This document shows, piece after piece, positions 10,241-19,279 of a stretch of DNA of 64,000 bases (its first letter is position 1; the number at the start of each line of letters is the position of its first letter). The notes beneath the pieces are model-generated. The model was not told the origin of the DNA. It saw only the letters and a program-made list of their open reading frames with translations, and did no database searches. Origin of the DNA: Hyphomonas sp. (GTDB taxonomy: Bacteria > Pseudomonadota > Alphaproteobacteria > Caulobacterales > Hyphomonadaceae); the NCBI RefSeq assembly GCF_013823385.1, contig NZ_PNMA01000001.1:1-64000 (forward strand), in the 5' to 3' direction. Both the position numbers and the translations under genes were made by a program.

Positions 10241-11973
10241 CCCGCTGCGCTGAGGGCCTGGCTGCGGATTCCAAACAAGTCCGCCGCCGGCCTGCCGAAC
10301 AGGAAGCCCTGGGCGAGATCGCAGTTCATGCCCCGGAGGCGTTCGAGTGTGGCGGCGTCTTCAACGCCTTCTGCGCAACACAGGATGTCCAGGGCCTGGC
10401 TGAGGCCGATGGCGGCCGATACGATCTTGTCAGAGCTTGACGAGTTCTGGGCCGACTGGATGAAGGATTTGTCGATCTTGAGTTTGGTGAGCGGCAATTC
10501 CTTCACCAGTGTCAGGGAGGAATAGCCGGTCCCGAAATCGTCAAGCGCGATGGACATACCCATATCGCTCAGATCACGGAGCACCGACACCGTGTGTGTC
10601 ATGTCGCGGAACATGGCCGTTTCAGTGATCTCGATTTCCAACTGGCTGCACTGAACACCGATGCGGGACGCCAGCGCCGCCAGCCGGGCCGGGAAAAGGC
10701 GGTTGGCAAACTGGATCGGGGAGACATTGAGTGCGATCTTCAGGTGGGAAGGCATGTTCCTGCAGGCAAGCAGGGCCTGTTCGGCGACGCCCCAGAACAT
10801 GTCGTCGATCAGGCCGAGGCGCTCAAGCAGCGGAATGAATTCACCAGGGCCGGGTATGAAGCCGATATCAGGCCCATGCCAGCGGGCCAGGACTTCAAAT
10901 CCGGCCAACTGCCCGTTTGCGACCGAATAGAAAGGCTGAAATACCGGACATATCTGGTTTTCCGAAACGGCGGCCTGAAGGGACTCCGTGAGGCGGGCCT
11001 GTTTGGCCTCGGCAATATCGATGGTGGGATCAAACAGGCGCACGCCGCCATGATCGGCCTTGGCGCGCTGCATGGCTTTGTCGGCTGCGTGGAGCCATTC
11101 GGACCGTGTCGCTGCGTCACCAGGAAATTCGGCCGCGCCGATGGAGGCGCCGACACTGACAGCGCCGGGCTTGGACGGGAAGGGCACGCAGAGCGAGGCG
11201 TGCAGCCGGGTCAGAGCCTCTTCGGGGCTGCCTTCGAGGCGTGCCGCATCTATCAGTATGCCGAATTCGTCGCCGCCGAGCCTGGCTGCCAGTGCGCCGG
11301 GATGCCATTCCTGTATGCGACGCGCGGTGACCTTCAAAGCGTCGTCGCCGACTGCATGGCCGTATCTGTCGTTGAGATATTTGAACCGGTCGAGATCCAC
11401 ATAGACGAGCCAGCCGGGGGTGCGATCCTCAACGAAACGGTCTGCCCCTTCAATAAACAGTCTGCGGTTGTTCAATCCGGTCAAAGTATCCGTATCAGCG
11501 AGGCGCCGGGCTTCCTTTTCGGTTTCACAGCGGACGGCGACTTCGGAATTGAGTTCATCCACCAGCTGCATGTTCAGCTTGAGGAGTGCGCGGAGCACGG
11601 ACAGTCCGTCCACGATACCTGCATAGCGGCCACGATGATCCACAAGGATGTAGCCGTCAGGCGCATTGGTCAGGTCGGTCGCTGCGAGCTGCTTGGCGAT
11701 GTCGGCGACTTTCTGGTCTGTGCCGACGACAAAGCGGGGCGGTTCCATGAACTCCGCCAGCGGGCGCGCATCATAGAGCGCTCTGCCAAACTGGCTGGCG
11801 GCTTTGGAGACGATTTTCGAGCGCGTGAGCGCCCCGGCCGGGCGTCCGGTAGCATCGACAGCGGCGATCAGCCTGAGTTTCGGGTTGGCAACAAAGAAGT
11901 CTATTGCGTCGCGGCATAGTCCATCCGCGCGAAGCGCGGGAACATGCTGAACATCTAGCTCACCAAATTGCAT
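10237..11973 (-). CDS. CBS-like/GGDEF/EAL cyclic-di-GMP protein
   Basis: A 578-residue soluble protein. Residues 1-135 resemble a pair of CBS modules ([19 protein letters not shown] and [19 protein letters not shown]), a possible nucleotide sensor. Residues 160-320 are a GGDEF domain with intact GGDEF at 233-237 but no RxxD inhibitory site upstream. Residues 328-575 are an EAL domain whose catalytic set appears complete: E360 (in EVL), N416, E451, D478-D479, K499, E535, Q555. It is therefore probably an active phosphodiesterase, with the GGDEF domain either synthesising c-di-GMP or binding GTP as an activator. No membrane segment. An AGAGGA site precedes the ATG. It converges on metH with overlapping stops. 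Confidence 0.9.
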
Positions 11974-12245
11974 GCCATATCCTCTGTTCTGTAGTGCGCG
12001 CTGCAGCGCGCCTTGGGGTGTGCATAGCGGGGAAAGGTAAATTTCCCGGTTTGCTAAGTGGCTGAAATGATGGGATTTTTCGTTCTAAAACCTGTCGTAA
12101 TCTCTCCAGGAAAATGGCAACAAGTTGTAAGCCCCGCATCCTGTTGCAGGCGGGATGAGGTGCTTCGCCCGAGAAGGGTTTCGCGGATGCCGAGAGTCGT
12201 TGTAGCCAAACTGCTTGACGCGCCCGCAAACAAAGGAATTACCCG

Positions 12246-13670
12246 ATGACGAAAACCCAGCTGCAGGGCGAGAACGCCAAGATCATCGCCACGCTGGGGC
12301 CGGGCAGCCGCTCGCTCAAGGAAGTGCGCGCGCTGGCGCAGGCAGGCGTCGATGTTTTCCGGCTGAACTTCAGCCACGGCGAACATGCTGCCCATCAGGA
12401 AGCGCTGAACGCCGTGCGTGCGGCCGAGGCCGCTGTCGGCTGGCCGCTGGCGACGCTGGCAGATTTGCAGGGGCCTAAAGTGCGCGTTGGCAAATTCGAA
12501 GGCGGCGCGCTGAAGCTCGGCTTCCGCAAGGAGTATCGTATCGTTGTGGGCGAAAGTGCAGCGGATGAGGAAACCATCCCCGTGCCCCATGCCGAGATTG
12601 TCGCCATCCTGGAGGAGGGCGACACGATCCTCGCCGATGATGGCAAGCTGATCTTCACGGTTGTGCAGGGCGGCAGCGAGCCCCGCGTGCGCGCCGAAGT
12701 ACCCGGCAAGCTGGGCGACAAGAAGGGCTTCACCGTGCGCGGCAAGGCGCTGCCCGTACGTGCGCTGACGGAGAAGGACCGCGCGGACCTTCTATTCGCG
12801 CTGGAAATCGGGGTGGACATTGTTGCGCTCTCCTTCGTCCAGACGGTTGAAGACGTGCAGGAGGTGAAGGACATCATCGCGGGTCGCGCGCCGCTGGTGG
12901 CCAAGCTGGAGAAGCCCGCTGCCATCACCAATCTCGACGCCATCGTTGAGGCCGCAGACGCCGTCATGGTTGCGCGCGGTGACCTTGGGGTCGAGTTTGC
13001 CCCCGAGGAGGTGCCCGTCATCCAGCGGCGGATAGTGCGTGCCGCCCGTTCCAAGGGGCGCCCGGTCATCGTGGCCACCCAGATGCTCGAATCGATGATC
13101 GAGAATTCGGCGCCTACCCGCGCGGAGGCTTCCGATGTGGCCACCGCCATCTATCAGGGCGCAGATGCCGTGATGCTGTCAGCGGAGACCGCTGTCGGCC
13201 GGCATCCGGCTACGGCGGTGGCGATCATGTCCCGCATCATCCGCGCGACGGAAGAGGCAGAGGACTACCGCCGCTCGCTGGGCGAGTTCTGCGGAGACGC
13301 CCCGGTGCCCAACGCCATCGATGTCGTGGCCCAGACGGCGCTGGCCATGGGCGAGGCCGAAGGGGCCGCCGCCCTGGCCCTGCGCACGGGGGCATTCGAG
13401 CGGCTTGCCCGGTTTGCGCGGGTGCGCGGCAGCGTGCCGATCCTCTACGGGTCGCTGGACGATCAGCGCCTGCGGCAGGCCTGCCTGCTCTGGGGCGTCC
13501 ATCCGCAGCGGCTGAACGCTGGCACTGAGAACTGGTACAGGGATCTGATGAAGGCTGTGGGGCTGGAAGGCCGCGTGGCCTATGCGCGCTGGGCAGGCGA
13601 CGAGCAGCGCTTTGCCTGGGAGATCGGTATTGGCCGCGGCGCAGACGGCAAGCCGATTACTGGCGTATGA
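12246..13670 (+). CDS. pyk: Pyruvate kinase
   Basis: A 474-residue glycolytic enzyme converting phosphoenolpyruvate plus ADP to pyruvate plus ATP. Landmarks: KIIATLGPGSRS at 12-23, FRLNFSHGEH, LADLQGPKVRVG, the catalytic-Lys segment LVAKLEKPAAI, VMVARGDLGVE, and the pyruvate-kinase signature ATQMLESMI with MLSAETAVG. Length is normal for type II enzymes. An AAAGGA site lies at 12232-12237. The 272-base gap before it shows no gene. The 3' end overlaps the convergent protease gene by 14 bases. Confidence 0.97.
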   Translation: MTKTQLQGENAKIIATLGPGSRSLKEVRALAQAGVDVFRLNFSHGEHAAHQEALNAVRAAEAAVGWPLATLADLQGPKVRVGKFEGGALKLGFRKEYRIVVGESAADEETIPVPHAEIVAILEEGDTILADDGKLIFTVVQGGSEPRVRAEVPGKLGDKKGFTVRGKALPVRALTEKDRADLLFALEIGVDIVALSFVQTVEDVQEVKDIIAGRAPLVAKLEKPAAITNLDAIVEAADAVMVARGDLGVEFAPEEVPVIQRRIVRAARSKGRPVIVATQMLESMIENSAPTRAEASDVATAIYQGADAVMLSAETAVGRHPATAVAIMSRIIRATEEAEDYRRSLGEFCGDAPVPNAIDVVAQTALAMGEAEGAAALALRTGAFERLARFARVRGSVPILYGSLDDQRLRQACLLWGVHPQRLNAGTENWYRDLMKAVGLEGRVAYARWAGDEQRFAWEIGIGRGADGKPITGV

Positions 13671-14208
13671 TCAGCTGGCCCTTGCGGAACTCGTAGGAGT
13701 TGAGCTCGCTGAGGAAGGTCATGCCCAGCAGGGACTGTTCCAGTTCGCTGCGCAGGATCACGGCGTTGACGCGCGCCACTTCCACGCGGCCAATGCGGAT
13801 ACTGTCGAGGGTAACCGGCGCGCCATAGGTGACGCCGCCGGCTGTGCGGATTTCCGAATCATAGGTCAGCGTTTCCGGGTTCAACCCGAGGCGCTGAGCA
13901 TCGCGGAAGGTGAGAGCAACGATGCTCGCGCCCGTATCCACCATGAATTTCACTTCGGTGCCCTGAACGTCGGCGCGGGTCCAATAATGGCCATCAGCCT
14001 CCCGTTCGATGAAGGCGGCGCGGGTGTGGATGGATGAGGTGGGCTCGGAAGCGGCGGCGACGACATTCCGGGCCTCGCGCTGGCGTTCCAGCGCCGCCTG
14101 ATATTCGGCTTCGCGCAGCTTGGGCGCAAGATACAGACTGATGACCATTGCGATCGCAACCGCAGTGGCTATCAGGGCCAAGATCTTGCCTGCACTCATA
14201 CCCGTCAC
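13657..14208 (-). CDS. Membrane-anchored retropepsin-like aspartyl protease (TIGR02281 type)
   Basis: A 183-residue protein with one N-terminal membrane helix (about residues 8-28) and a periplasmic single-lobe aspartyl protease domain. The active-site motif is MVDTGASIVALT, Asp91, and the second half carries VEVARVNAVILRSELEQSLLGMTFL, typical of TIGR02281/clan AA proteins of alphaproteobacteria. Such proteases work as dimers; natural substrates are unknown. The GTG start overlaps the upstream DUF1289 stop (GTGA); an internal ATG at 14199 is an alternative. It converges on pyk. Confidence 0.85.
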   Translation of the reverse strand: MTGMSAGKILALIATAVAIAMVISLYLAPKLREAEYQAALERQREARNVVAAASEPTSSIHTRAAFIEREADGHYWTRADVQGTEVKFMVDTGASIVALTFRDAQRLGLNPETLTYDSEIRTAGGVTYGAPVTLDSIRIGRVEVARVNAVILRSELEQSLLGMTFLSELNSYEFRKGQLIIRQ

Positions 14209-14402
14209 CGTTTCCCGAGGGCTTTCAACCGTTCAATCCGTTCCGGCAGCTGGGCGATCACTGTGTCACGCTGTTCATTGCTGAAACGTGTCCAGGCGCC
14301 AATCTCCGGCAGGGTCCGTCCGCAGCCGAGGCAAAGCCCGGTCTGGCCATCTACAGCACAAACCTTGATGCACGGGCTCTTTATCGGCTCAATCTGTATC
14401 AT
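14205..14402 (-). CDS. DUF1289 small Cys-rich protein
   Basis: A 65-residue protein starting MIQIEPIKSPCIKVC. It carries the DUF1289 pattern of four cysteines (SPCIKVCAVD, then GLCLGCGRT) followed by LPEIGAWTRFSNEQR, a likely small metal- or iron-sulfur-binding unit of unknown role. I prefer the ATG at 14402 because family members begin shortly before PCIxVC; the longer frame to 14441 adds an unrelated 13 residues. Overlaps the protease gene by four bases, so the two are co-expressed. Confidence 0.85.
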   Translation of the reverse strand: MIQIEPIKSPCIKVCAVDGQTGLCLGCGRTLPEIGAWTRFSNEQRDTVIAQLPERIERLKALGKR

Positions 14403-14541
14403 TATACGAGTAACCCATACTGGCGGCGGGCTGCAGTGCAAGTTCTACAGAAGAGGATGAAATAATTCCTTGCCGGACGGCGTGTAGCTTATCTGCCATA
14501 ATTAAGATTGCCGGGCATTCCGGTAACAGGAGATCTTTCCC

Positions 14542-15543
14542 TTGAGCGAGCCCACCCGGAGCAAGTCACCCCTGGACGATGTCCGCGACCTGATCCTGAA
14601 ACCGGTCGAAACGGATCCTGACGCCGGCCGGAAGGTCCATCAGGCGCTTCTCGGCATGGGCCGCGAAGGGGATTTCGGCCGCCTGGGCGAAGCCGCCGAA
14701 TGGCTGGCCACCTGGCAGCGCCGCTTTCCGCCGCGTATCGAGAAGCCGACACTGGCGATCTTTGCCGGGTCTCACGGCCTGGTCGACTCTGGCGTCTCGC
14801 TCTCGTCCAACGACGACACACGCGCCCATATCGAGGCGCTCAAGTCTGGCCGCGCGCCCCTTTCGGCCATTGCCGCGCAGGTTGGCGCCAATGTCCGCGT
14901 GTTTGAACTCGCCTTGGACAAGCCGACCCCCAGCATCGCCGAAACCGCCGCGATGACCGAGCGGGAATGCGCCGCCACGATCGCATTCGGCTTTGAAGCG
15001 GTTGAAGATAATCCCGACCTTTTGGCCATCGCCGTCTCCGGCGCCGGGGTTGGCACCGTGGCTGCGGCTGTGGCCTGCGCGCTTTATGGCGGATCGCCTG
15101 AATACTGGGTGCGCCCCAGCGCCCAGACCCCGCCGGGCCTGTCAAAGAAGAGAGTGGACCTCGTGAGCACCGCCCTGAAAGTGCATCGCGGCCACCTGTC
15201 AGACCCTCTCGAATCCCTGCGCTGCCTTGGTGGGCGGGAGATTGCCGCCTGCGTGGGCGCCATCATCGCAGCGCGCCATCAGGGCATTCCGGTGCTGCTG
15301 GACGGTTTTGCCACAACCATAGCCGCCGGCATCGTCCATGCCGTCTCCCCCCAGGCCGTCAGCCATTGTCTGGCCTCTCATATCACCCAGCGCCCCGCGC
15401 ATGAGGCCGCGCTGGAGCGCATTGGTCTCAAACCGCTTGTGCAGCTCGAATTCCAGACCGGCAGCGGGCTCGGCTCGGCCACGGCCGTTGGGCTTCTCAA
15501 AACCGCTTGTGCGCCCTTCATTGCCAAGCCGGCGGAAGGGTGA
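14542..15543 (+). CDS. CobT-like phosphoribosyltransferase with degenerate active site
   Basis: A 333-residue member of the CobT family, whose enzymes transfer phosphoribose from nicotinate mononucleotide to the lower ligand (dimethylbenzimidazole) of cobalamin. TTG start with AGGAGA 8 bases upstream (14528-14533). Family structure is clear: LAIFAGSHGL at 71-80, SDPLESLRCLGGREIA near 220-235, VLLDGFATT at 251-259. However, the catalytic Glu segment usually written GEGTG reads GSGLG (S308 at the Glu position). The loop usually GEMGIGNTT reads AVSGAGVGT (164-172). Comparison is from memory of the family. The protein may be inactive or do another reaction. B12-dependent MetH is encoded 4 kb upstream. 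Confidence 0.7.
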   Translation: MSEPTRSKSPLDDVRDLILKPVETDPDAGRKVHQALLGMGREGDFGRLGEAAEWLATWQRRFPPRIEKPTLAIFAGSHGLVDSGVSLSSNDDTRAHIEALKSGRAPLSAIAAQVGANVRVFELALDKPTPSIAETAAMTERECAATIAFGFEAVEDNPDLLAIAVSGAGVGTVAAAVACALYGGSPEYWVRPSAQTPPGLSKKRVDLVSTALKVHRGHLSDPLESLRCLGGREIAACVGAIIAARHQGIPVLLDGFATTIAAGIVHAVSPQAVSHCLASHITQRPAHEAALERIGLKPLVQLEFQTGSGLGSATAVGLLKTACAPFIAKPAEG

Positions 15544-15665
15544 CGCAGGGAAAGCTGCGGCATTCTTTACGTTTACGTGCGCGTCACCTTGTCAGCGAAT
15601 AGGAATGGCTGACATACAGAAATGAAGTGCCGGGACCAAACAGGCAGATCCAGGAGCGAACGTCC

Positions 15666-16859
15666 ATGAACCTCGAATTTTCCCCCGAAGAGATCGCCTT
15701 CCGCGACGAAGTGCGGGCCTTCATCCGTGACAATTACCCCAAGGAGCTCGTCGGGCTCGGCAACCGGGAAGATCTGACGCGCGAACAATTCCTCGCCTGG
15801 CACAAGATCCTCGGCAAGAAGGGCTGGTCTGCGCCTGCCTGGCCGAAGAAGTATGGCGGCACCGGCTGGACCTCCACCCAGCGCTATATCTGGTCGGAAG
15901 AGAATGCCCGCGTTGATGCGCTGATGCCGCTTCCGTTTGGTATCTCGATGGTCGGCCCGGTGATCTACACCTTCGGCAATGAAGAGCAGAAAGCCAAACA
16001 CCTTCCGGGCATTCTCGCCGGCGATGTCTGGTGGGCGCAGGGCTATTCCGAGCCGGGCGCAGGCTCTGACCTTGCGAGCCTCAAGACCACCGCCGTTCGT
16101 GATGGCGACCATTACGTGATCAACGGCCAGAAAACCTGGACAACGCTTGCTCAGCACGCGGACTGGGGCTTCTTCCTCTGCCGCACCGACCCGTCGGCCA
16201 AAGCCCAGGAGGGTATTTCCTTCATCCTCGTCGACATGAAAACGCCGGGCATCGAAGTGCGCCCGATCAAGCTGATCGACGGCACGCATGAAGTGAACGA
16301 AACCTGGCTCACGGATGTCCGCGTGCCGGTGGAAAACCTCGTCGGCAAGGAAAACGAAGGCTGGACCTACGCCAAGTTCCTGCTGGCGCATGAGCGGTCC
16401 GGTATCGCCGGCGTGGCCCGCTCCAAGCGCGGCGTCGAGCGCCTCCGCTCCATCGCCTCGCAGGAAACGCTCGATGGCACGCCGCTGATCAAGACGGACG
16501 AATTCGCCCGCAAGATCAGCCAGCTCGAAATCGACCTGACGGCGCTTGAATTCACCGAACTGCGCACGCTGGCGTCTGAAGCTGCCGGCAAGGGCCCTGG
16601 CCCGGAAAGCTCGATCCTCAAGATCAAGGGCACCGAAATCCAGCAGCGCCTGACCGAGCTGACGCTTGAAGCCGTTGGCAATTACGGCGCGCCCTATGCC
16701 CGTGGCATGGACCATTTCGGCTCGAACGAAATCGGTGTGGGCCCGGACTATTCCAACTTCAGCGCCGATGCCTACTTCAACATGCGCAAGACCTCGATCT
16801 ATGGCGGATCGAACGAAATTCAGCGCAACATTATCAGCAAGATGATCCTCGGCCTCTAA
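15666..16859 (+). CDS. Acyl-CoA dehydrogenase, large subunit of a heteromeric pair
   Basis: A 397-residue FAD-dependent acyl-CoA dehydrogenase. Start chosen at MNLEFSPEE because CAGGAGCG precedes it at the right distance; the longer frame adds no homologous residues. Motifs: YSEPGAGSDLAS (FAD/substrate loop), TWTTLAQHADW, and a C-terminal IYGGSNEIQRNI where medium-chain enzymes have a catalytic Glu (here Gly). Together with the next gene it resembles the pimeloyl-CoA dehydrogenase PimC/PimD and steroid-type two-subunit enzymes, where one active site is shared per heterodimer. Substrate probably a dicarboxylic, branched or ring-derived acyl-CoA; not determinable here. Confidence 0.85.
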   Translation: MNLEFSPEEIAFRDEVRAFIRDNYPKELVGLGNREDLTREQFLAWHKILGKKGWSAPAWPKKYGGTGWTSTQRYIWSEENARVDALMPLPFGISMVGPVIYTFGNEEQKAKHLPGILAGDVWWAQGYSEPGAGSDLASLKTTAVRDGDHYVINGQKTWTTLAQHADWGFFLCRTDPSAKAQEGISFILVDMKTPGIEVRPIKLIDGTHEVNETWLTDVRVPVENLVGKENEGWTYAKFLLAHERSGIAGVARSKRGVERLRSIASQETLDGTPLIKTDEFARKISQLEIDLTALEFTELRTLASEAAGKGPGPESSILKIKGTEIQQRLTELTLEAVGNYGAPYARGMDHFGSNEIGVGPDYSNFSADAYFNMRKTSIYGGSNEIQRNIISKMILGL

Positions 16860-16888
16860 GGCACCGGGGCAGGGAGGAGATTACATCA

Positions 16889-18043
16889 ATGGATTTCAAT
16901 TTCACCGAAGAACAGACCATGATCCGCGACAGCCTCGCCCGGCTGATCAAGGACCAGTATGATTTCGACACCCGCCGCAAGGTCGTCGCCTCGAAAGAGG
17001 GCTGGCGTCCGGAAATGTGGGCCCAGTTCGCTGAACTCGGCCTGCTGGCCGCGCCCTTCTCCGAAGAAGATGGCGGCCTCGGCGGCGGCCCGATCGACGC
17101 TATGGTCGTGATGGAAGAGTTCGGCAAAGGTCTCGTGGTCGAGCCGTTCCTGCAGACCGTCGTTCTGGCTGGCGGCTTCCTCAAGGCAGGCACTTCTGCT
17201 CAGAAGGAAGATCACCTTGCGGCGCTGATTTCCGGCGAGCGCGTGTTCGCTTTCGCCTATGCCGAGCCCAAGGGCCGCTACAACCTCGCAGACCTGGAAA
17301 CCACCGCCACGAAAGACGGCAGCGGCTGGAAGATTTCGGGCCACAAGGCGGTCGTGATCGGCGCGCCCTGGGCGTCTCACCTGATCGTCACGGCACGGAC
17401 TTCCGGTGGCCGCCGCGATGCCAAGGGTGTGGGCGTGTTCATCGTTGCGAAAGATGCCAAGGGCGTCACCACGCGCGACTATCCCACCGTTGATGGCCGC
17501 CGCGCCTCGGAAGTCTACTTCGAAAACGTCACCGTCGGCGCTGATGCCGTTATCGGCGACCCCTCCGACAGCCTCGGCCTGGTCGAGAAGGTGACCGATG
17601 AAGCCATCGCCGCGCTCTGCGCCGAGGCTTGCGGCGCCATGAAGGTCGCCAACGCCCAGACGGTGGAATATTCCAAAACCCGGAAACAGTTCGGCACGCC
17701 GATCGGCAAGTTCCAGGTTCTCCAGCACCGCATGGCCGACATGTTCATCGAGCATGAGCAGTCGGTGTCCATGACCTATATGGCCACGCTGAAGCTGGGC
17801 GAAGACGATGTGACCCGCAAGAAAGCCGCTTCGGCTGCCAAGGTTCGCATCGGCCAGGGCGGCCGCTTCATCGGCCAGCAGTCGATCCAGATCCATGGCG
17901 GCATGGGCATGACCGACGAGCTTGCCATCGGCCACTATTTCAAGCGTCTCACGATGATCGATTCCGAGTTCGGCAATGTCGATCACCATCTGAAACGCTA
18001 TACGGAGCTGTCGGCAGCGGAAGTTGCTGTAGCGGCCGAATAA
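16889..18043 (+). CDS. Acyl-CoA dehydrogenase, small subunit (PimD-like)
   Basis: A 384-residue acyl-CoA dehydrogenase starting MDFNFTEEQTMIRDSLARL, very similar in pattern to pimeloyl-CoA dehydrogenase small subunits. It is more divergent in the FAD loop (YAEPKGRYNLADL in place of the usual SEPxAGSD) but keeps QTVEYSKTRKQFGTPIGKFQ and the IQIHGGMGMTDEL segment. A Glu appears at about the place of the canonical base (IDSEFGNVDHHL). It follows its partner by 29 bases with a GGAGG site, and ends before a strong terminator, making a two-gene operon. Confidence 0.85.
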   Translation: MDFNFTEEQTMIRDSLARLIKDQYDFDTRRKVVASKEGWRPEMWAQFAELGLLAAPFSEEDGGLGGGPIDAMVVMEEFGKGLVVEPFLQTVVLAGGFLKAGTSAQKEDHLAALISGERVFAFAYAEPKGRYNLADLETTATKDGSGWKISGHKAVVIGAPWASHLIVTARTSGGRRDAKGVGVFIVAKDAKGVTTRDYPTVDGRRASEVYFENVTVGADAVIGDPSDSLGLVEKVTDEAIAALCAEACGAMKVANAQTVEYSKTRKQFGTPIGKFQVLQHRMADMFIEHEQSVSMTYMATLKLGEDDVTRKKAASAAKVRIGQGGRFIGQQSIQIHGGMGMTDELAIGHYFKRLTMIDSEFGNVDHHLKRYTELSAAEVAVAAE

Positions 18044-18076
18044 GTTTTCCGGGCCTTCGGGCTGGATCAGACACAG

Positions 18077-18108
18077 GCGGGGTGGTCCATTATGGGCCAC
18101 CCCGCTTT
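18077..18108 (+). terminator. Rho-independent terminator after the acyl-CoA dehydrogenase pair
   Basis: A 12-base-pair stem GCGGGGTGGTCC / GGGCCACCCCGC (one G-T wobble) with a 5-base loop, followed by TTT, 34 bases after the stop of the small subunit gene. Confidence 0.8.
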
Positions 18109-18270
18109 GCATTCAGCGCGCCGGGCAGACGGCCCGAAAGTTGCATCCTCAGCATTCAACTCTGGCCGTATACCTTCGATCTGGCTGTTTTTGCGTCGAT
18201 GTCTCTAACGGGATCGTGGTAAACACAGTCACTGCAAGGTCTTGTCCGGCCCAGCCAATGGAGAGCAGAA

Positions 18271-19275
18271 TTGACCCTTCGCAGCCCGTCCGAACGCAGG
18301 AAAATCCTGGTCGCGATCCCGACCTACCGGCGGAACGAGATGCTGGAGCGCCTGCTCGACAGCCTTAACAAGCTTGTCCCGCCCGAGAATGCAGATGTCA
18401 GCGTGGCCGTCATCGACAATGACAAGTCCGGCGGCGCCCGCCCGGTGGTCGAGAAGTGGAAGGCCCTGTTCTCCATGCCGCTGCTCTACGAGATGGAGAC
18501 GGCGCCAGGCGTGACCCATGTCCGCAATCACGCGCTCAAGATGGCCGCTGATTTCGATCTGCTGGCCTTCATTGATGACGATGAATTTGCCGCCCCGGAA
18601 TGGCTGGCGGCCTTGGTTGCGCGGTATGACGAGACGAAGGCCGGCGCTGTCTTCGGGCCTGTCTGGTCGATCTATCCGGAGTCCGCGCCGCAATGGATGC
18701 GGGAATGGAATGTCCACGCCATCGAGATCACCGAGACGCGCGACCGGCCAGACCCCGGCGGCAGCGGCAACAGCCTGATGGACATGCATGTCGTGCGCAA
18801 GCTTGGGCTCTCCTTTGATGCGCGCCTTTCAAAGATGGGCGGCGAAGATACGCTGTTCTTCTACCAGATGCAGGATGAGGGCTATCGCCTCACCCAGACA
18901 AAAGATGCCTCCGTCTACGAACATGTTCCGGAAGACCGGGCGCGTGTCGGCTGGCTGTTCCGGCGCTGGTACCGTTATGGCATCACGGATGCGCTGATCA
19001 CGTCTCGCCACAGCTCCATGCGGGTGGCGCGCCTCAAGGCGGCCTTGAACGGTGCGGCGCGTATCGCCGTGGGGGCGCTGTTGGTCATGGGCGCGGCGGT
19101 GGCAACGCTGGGCCGCAACAAGCGGGCGATCTACAGCCAGTTCTTCACCCTCTGCCGCGGGTTCGGCATGGTCACCTTTGCCTTGGGCGGCAGCTATGAG
19201 GAATATGGGAGCGCGCTTACCCGCCCCCAGCTCGACGCTGACATCGGCGCTGTGACAAGCGGCGCCCGCAGCTGA
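18271..19275 (+). CDS. Family 2 glycosyltransferase with C-terminal membrane segment
   Basis: A 334-residue GT2 (GT-A fold) glycosyltransferase. Begins KILVAIPTYRRNEMLERLL, with the nucleotide-sugar/metal motif FIDDDEFAAPEW (D102-D104), and a catalytic-region KMGGEDTLFFYQM. Residues 262-285 (IAVGALLVMGAAVATLG) form a probable membrane helix. Start is TTG at 18271 with GAGAGC upstream; no better in-frame ATG exists. It stands between a terminator and the convergent rlmJ gene, 4 bases from the latter's stop. The acceptor is unknown; envelope polysaccharide or lipid glycosylation is likely. Confidence 0.82.
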   Translation: MTLRSPSERRKILVAIPTYRRNEMLERLLDSLNKLVPPENADVSVAVIDNDKSGGARPVVEKWKALFSMPLLYEMETAPGVTHVRNHALKMAADFDLLAFIDDDEFAAPEWLAALVARYDETKAGAVFGPVWSIYPESAPQWMREWNVHAIEITETRDRPDPGGSGNSLMDMHVVRKLGLSFDARLSKMGGEDTLFFYQMQDEGYRLTQTKDASVYEHVPEDRARVGWLFRRWYRYGITDALITSRHSSMRVARLKAALNGAARIAVGALLVMGAAVATLGRNKRAIYSQFFTLCRGFGMVTFALGGSYEEYGSALTRPQLDADIGAVTSGARS

Positions 19276-19279
19276 AGGC

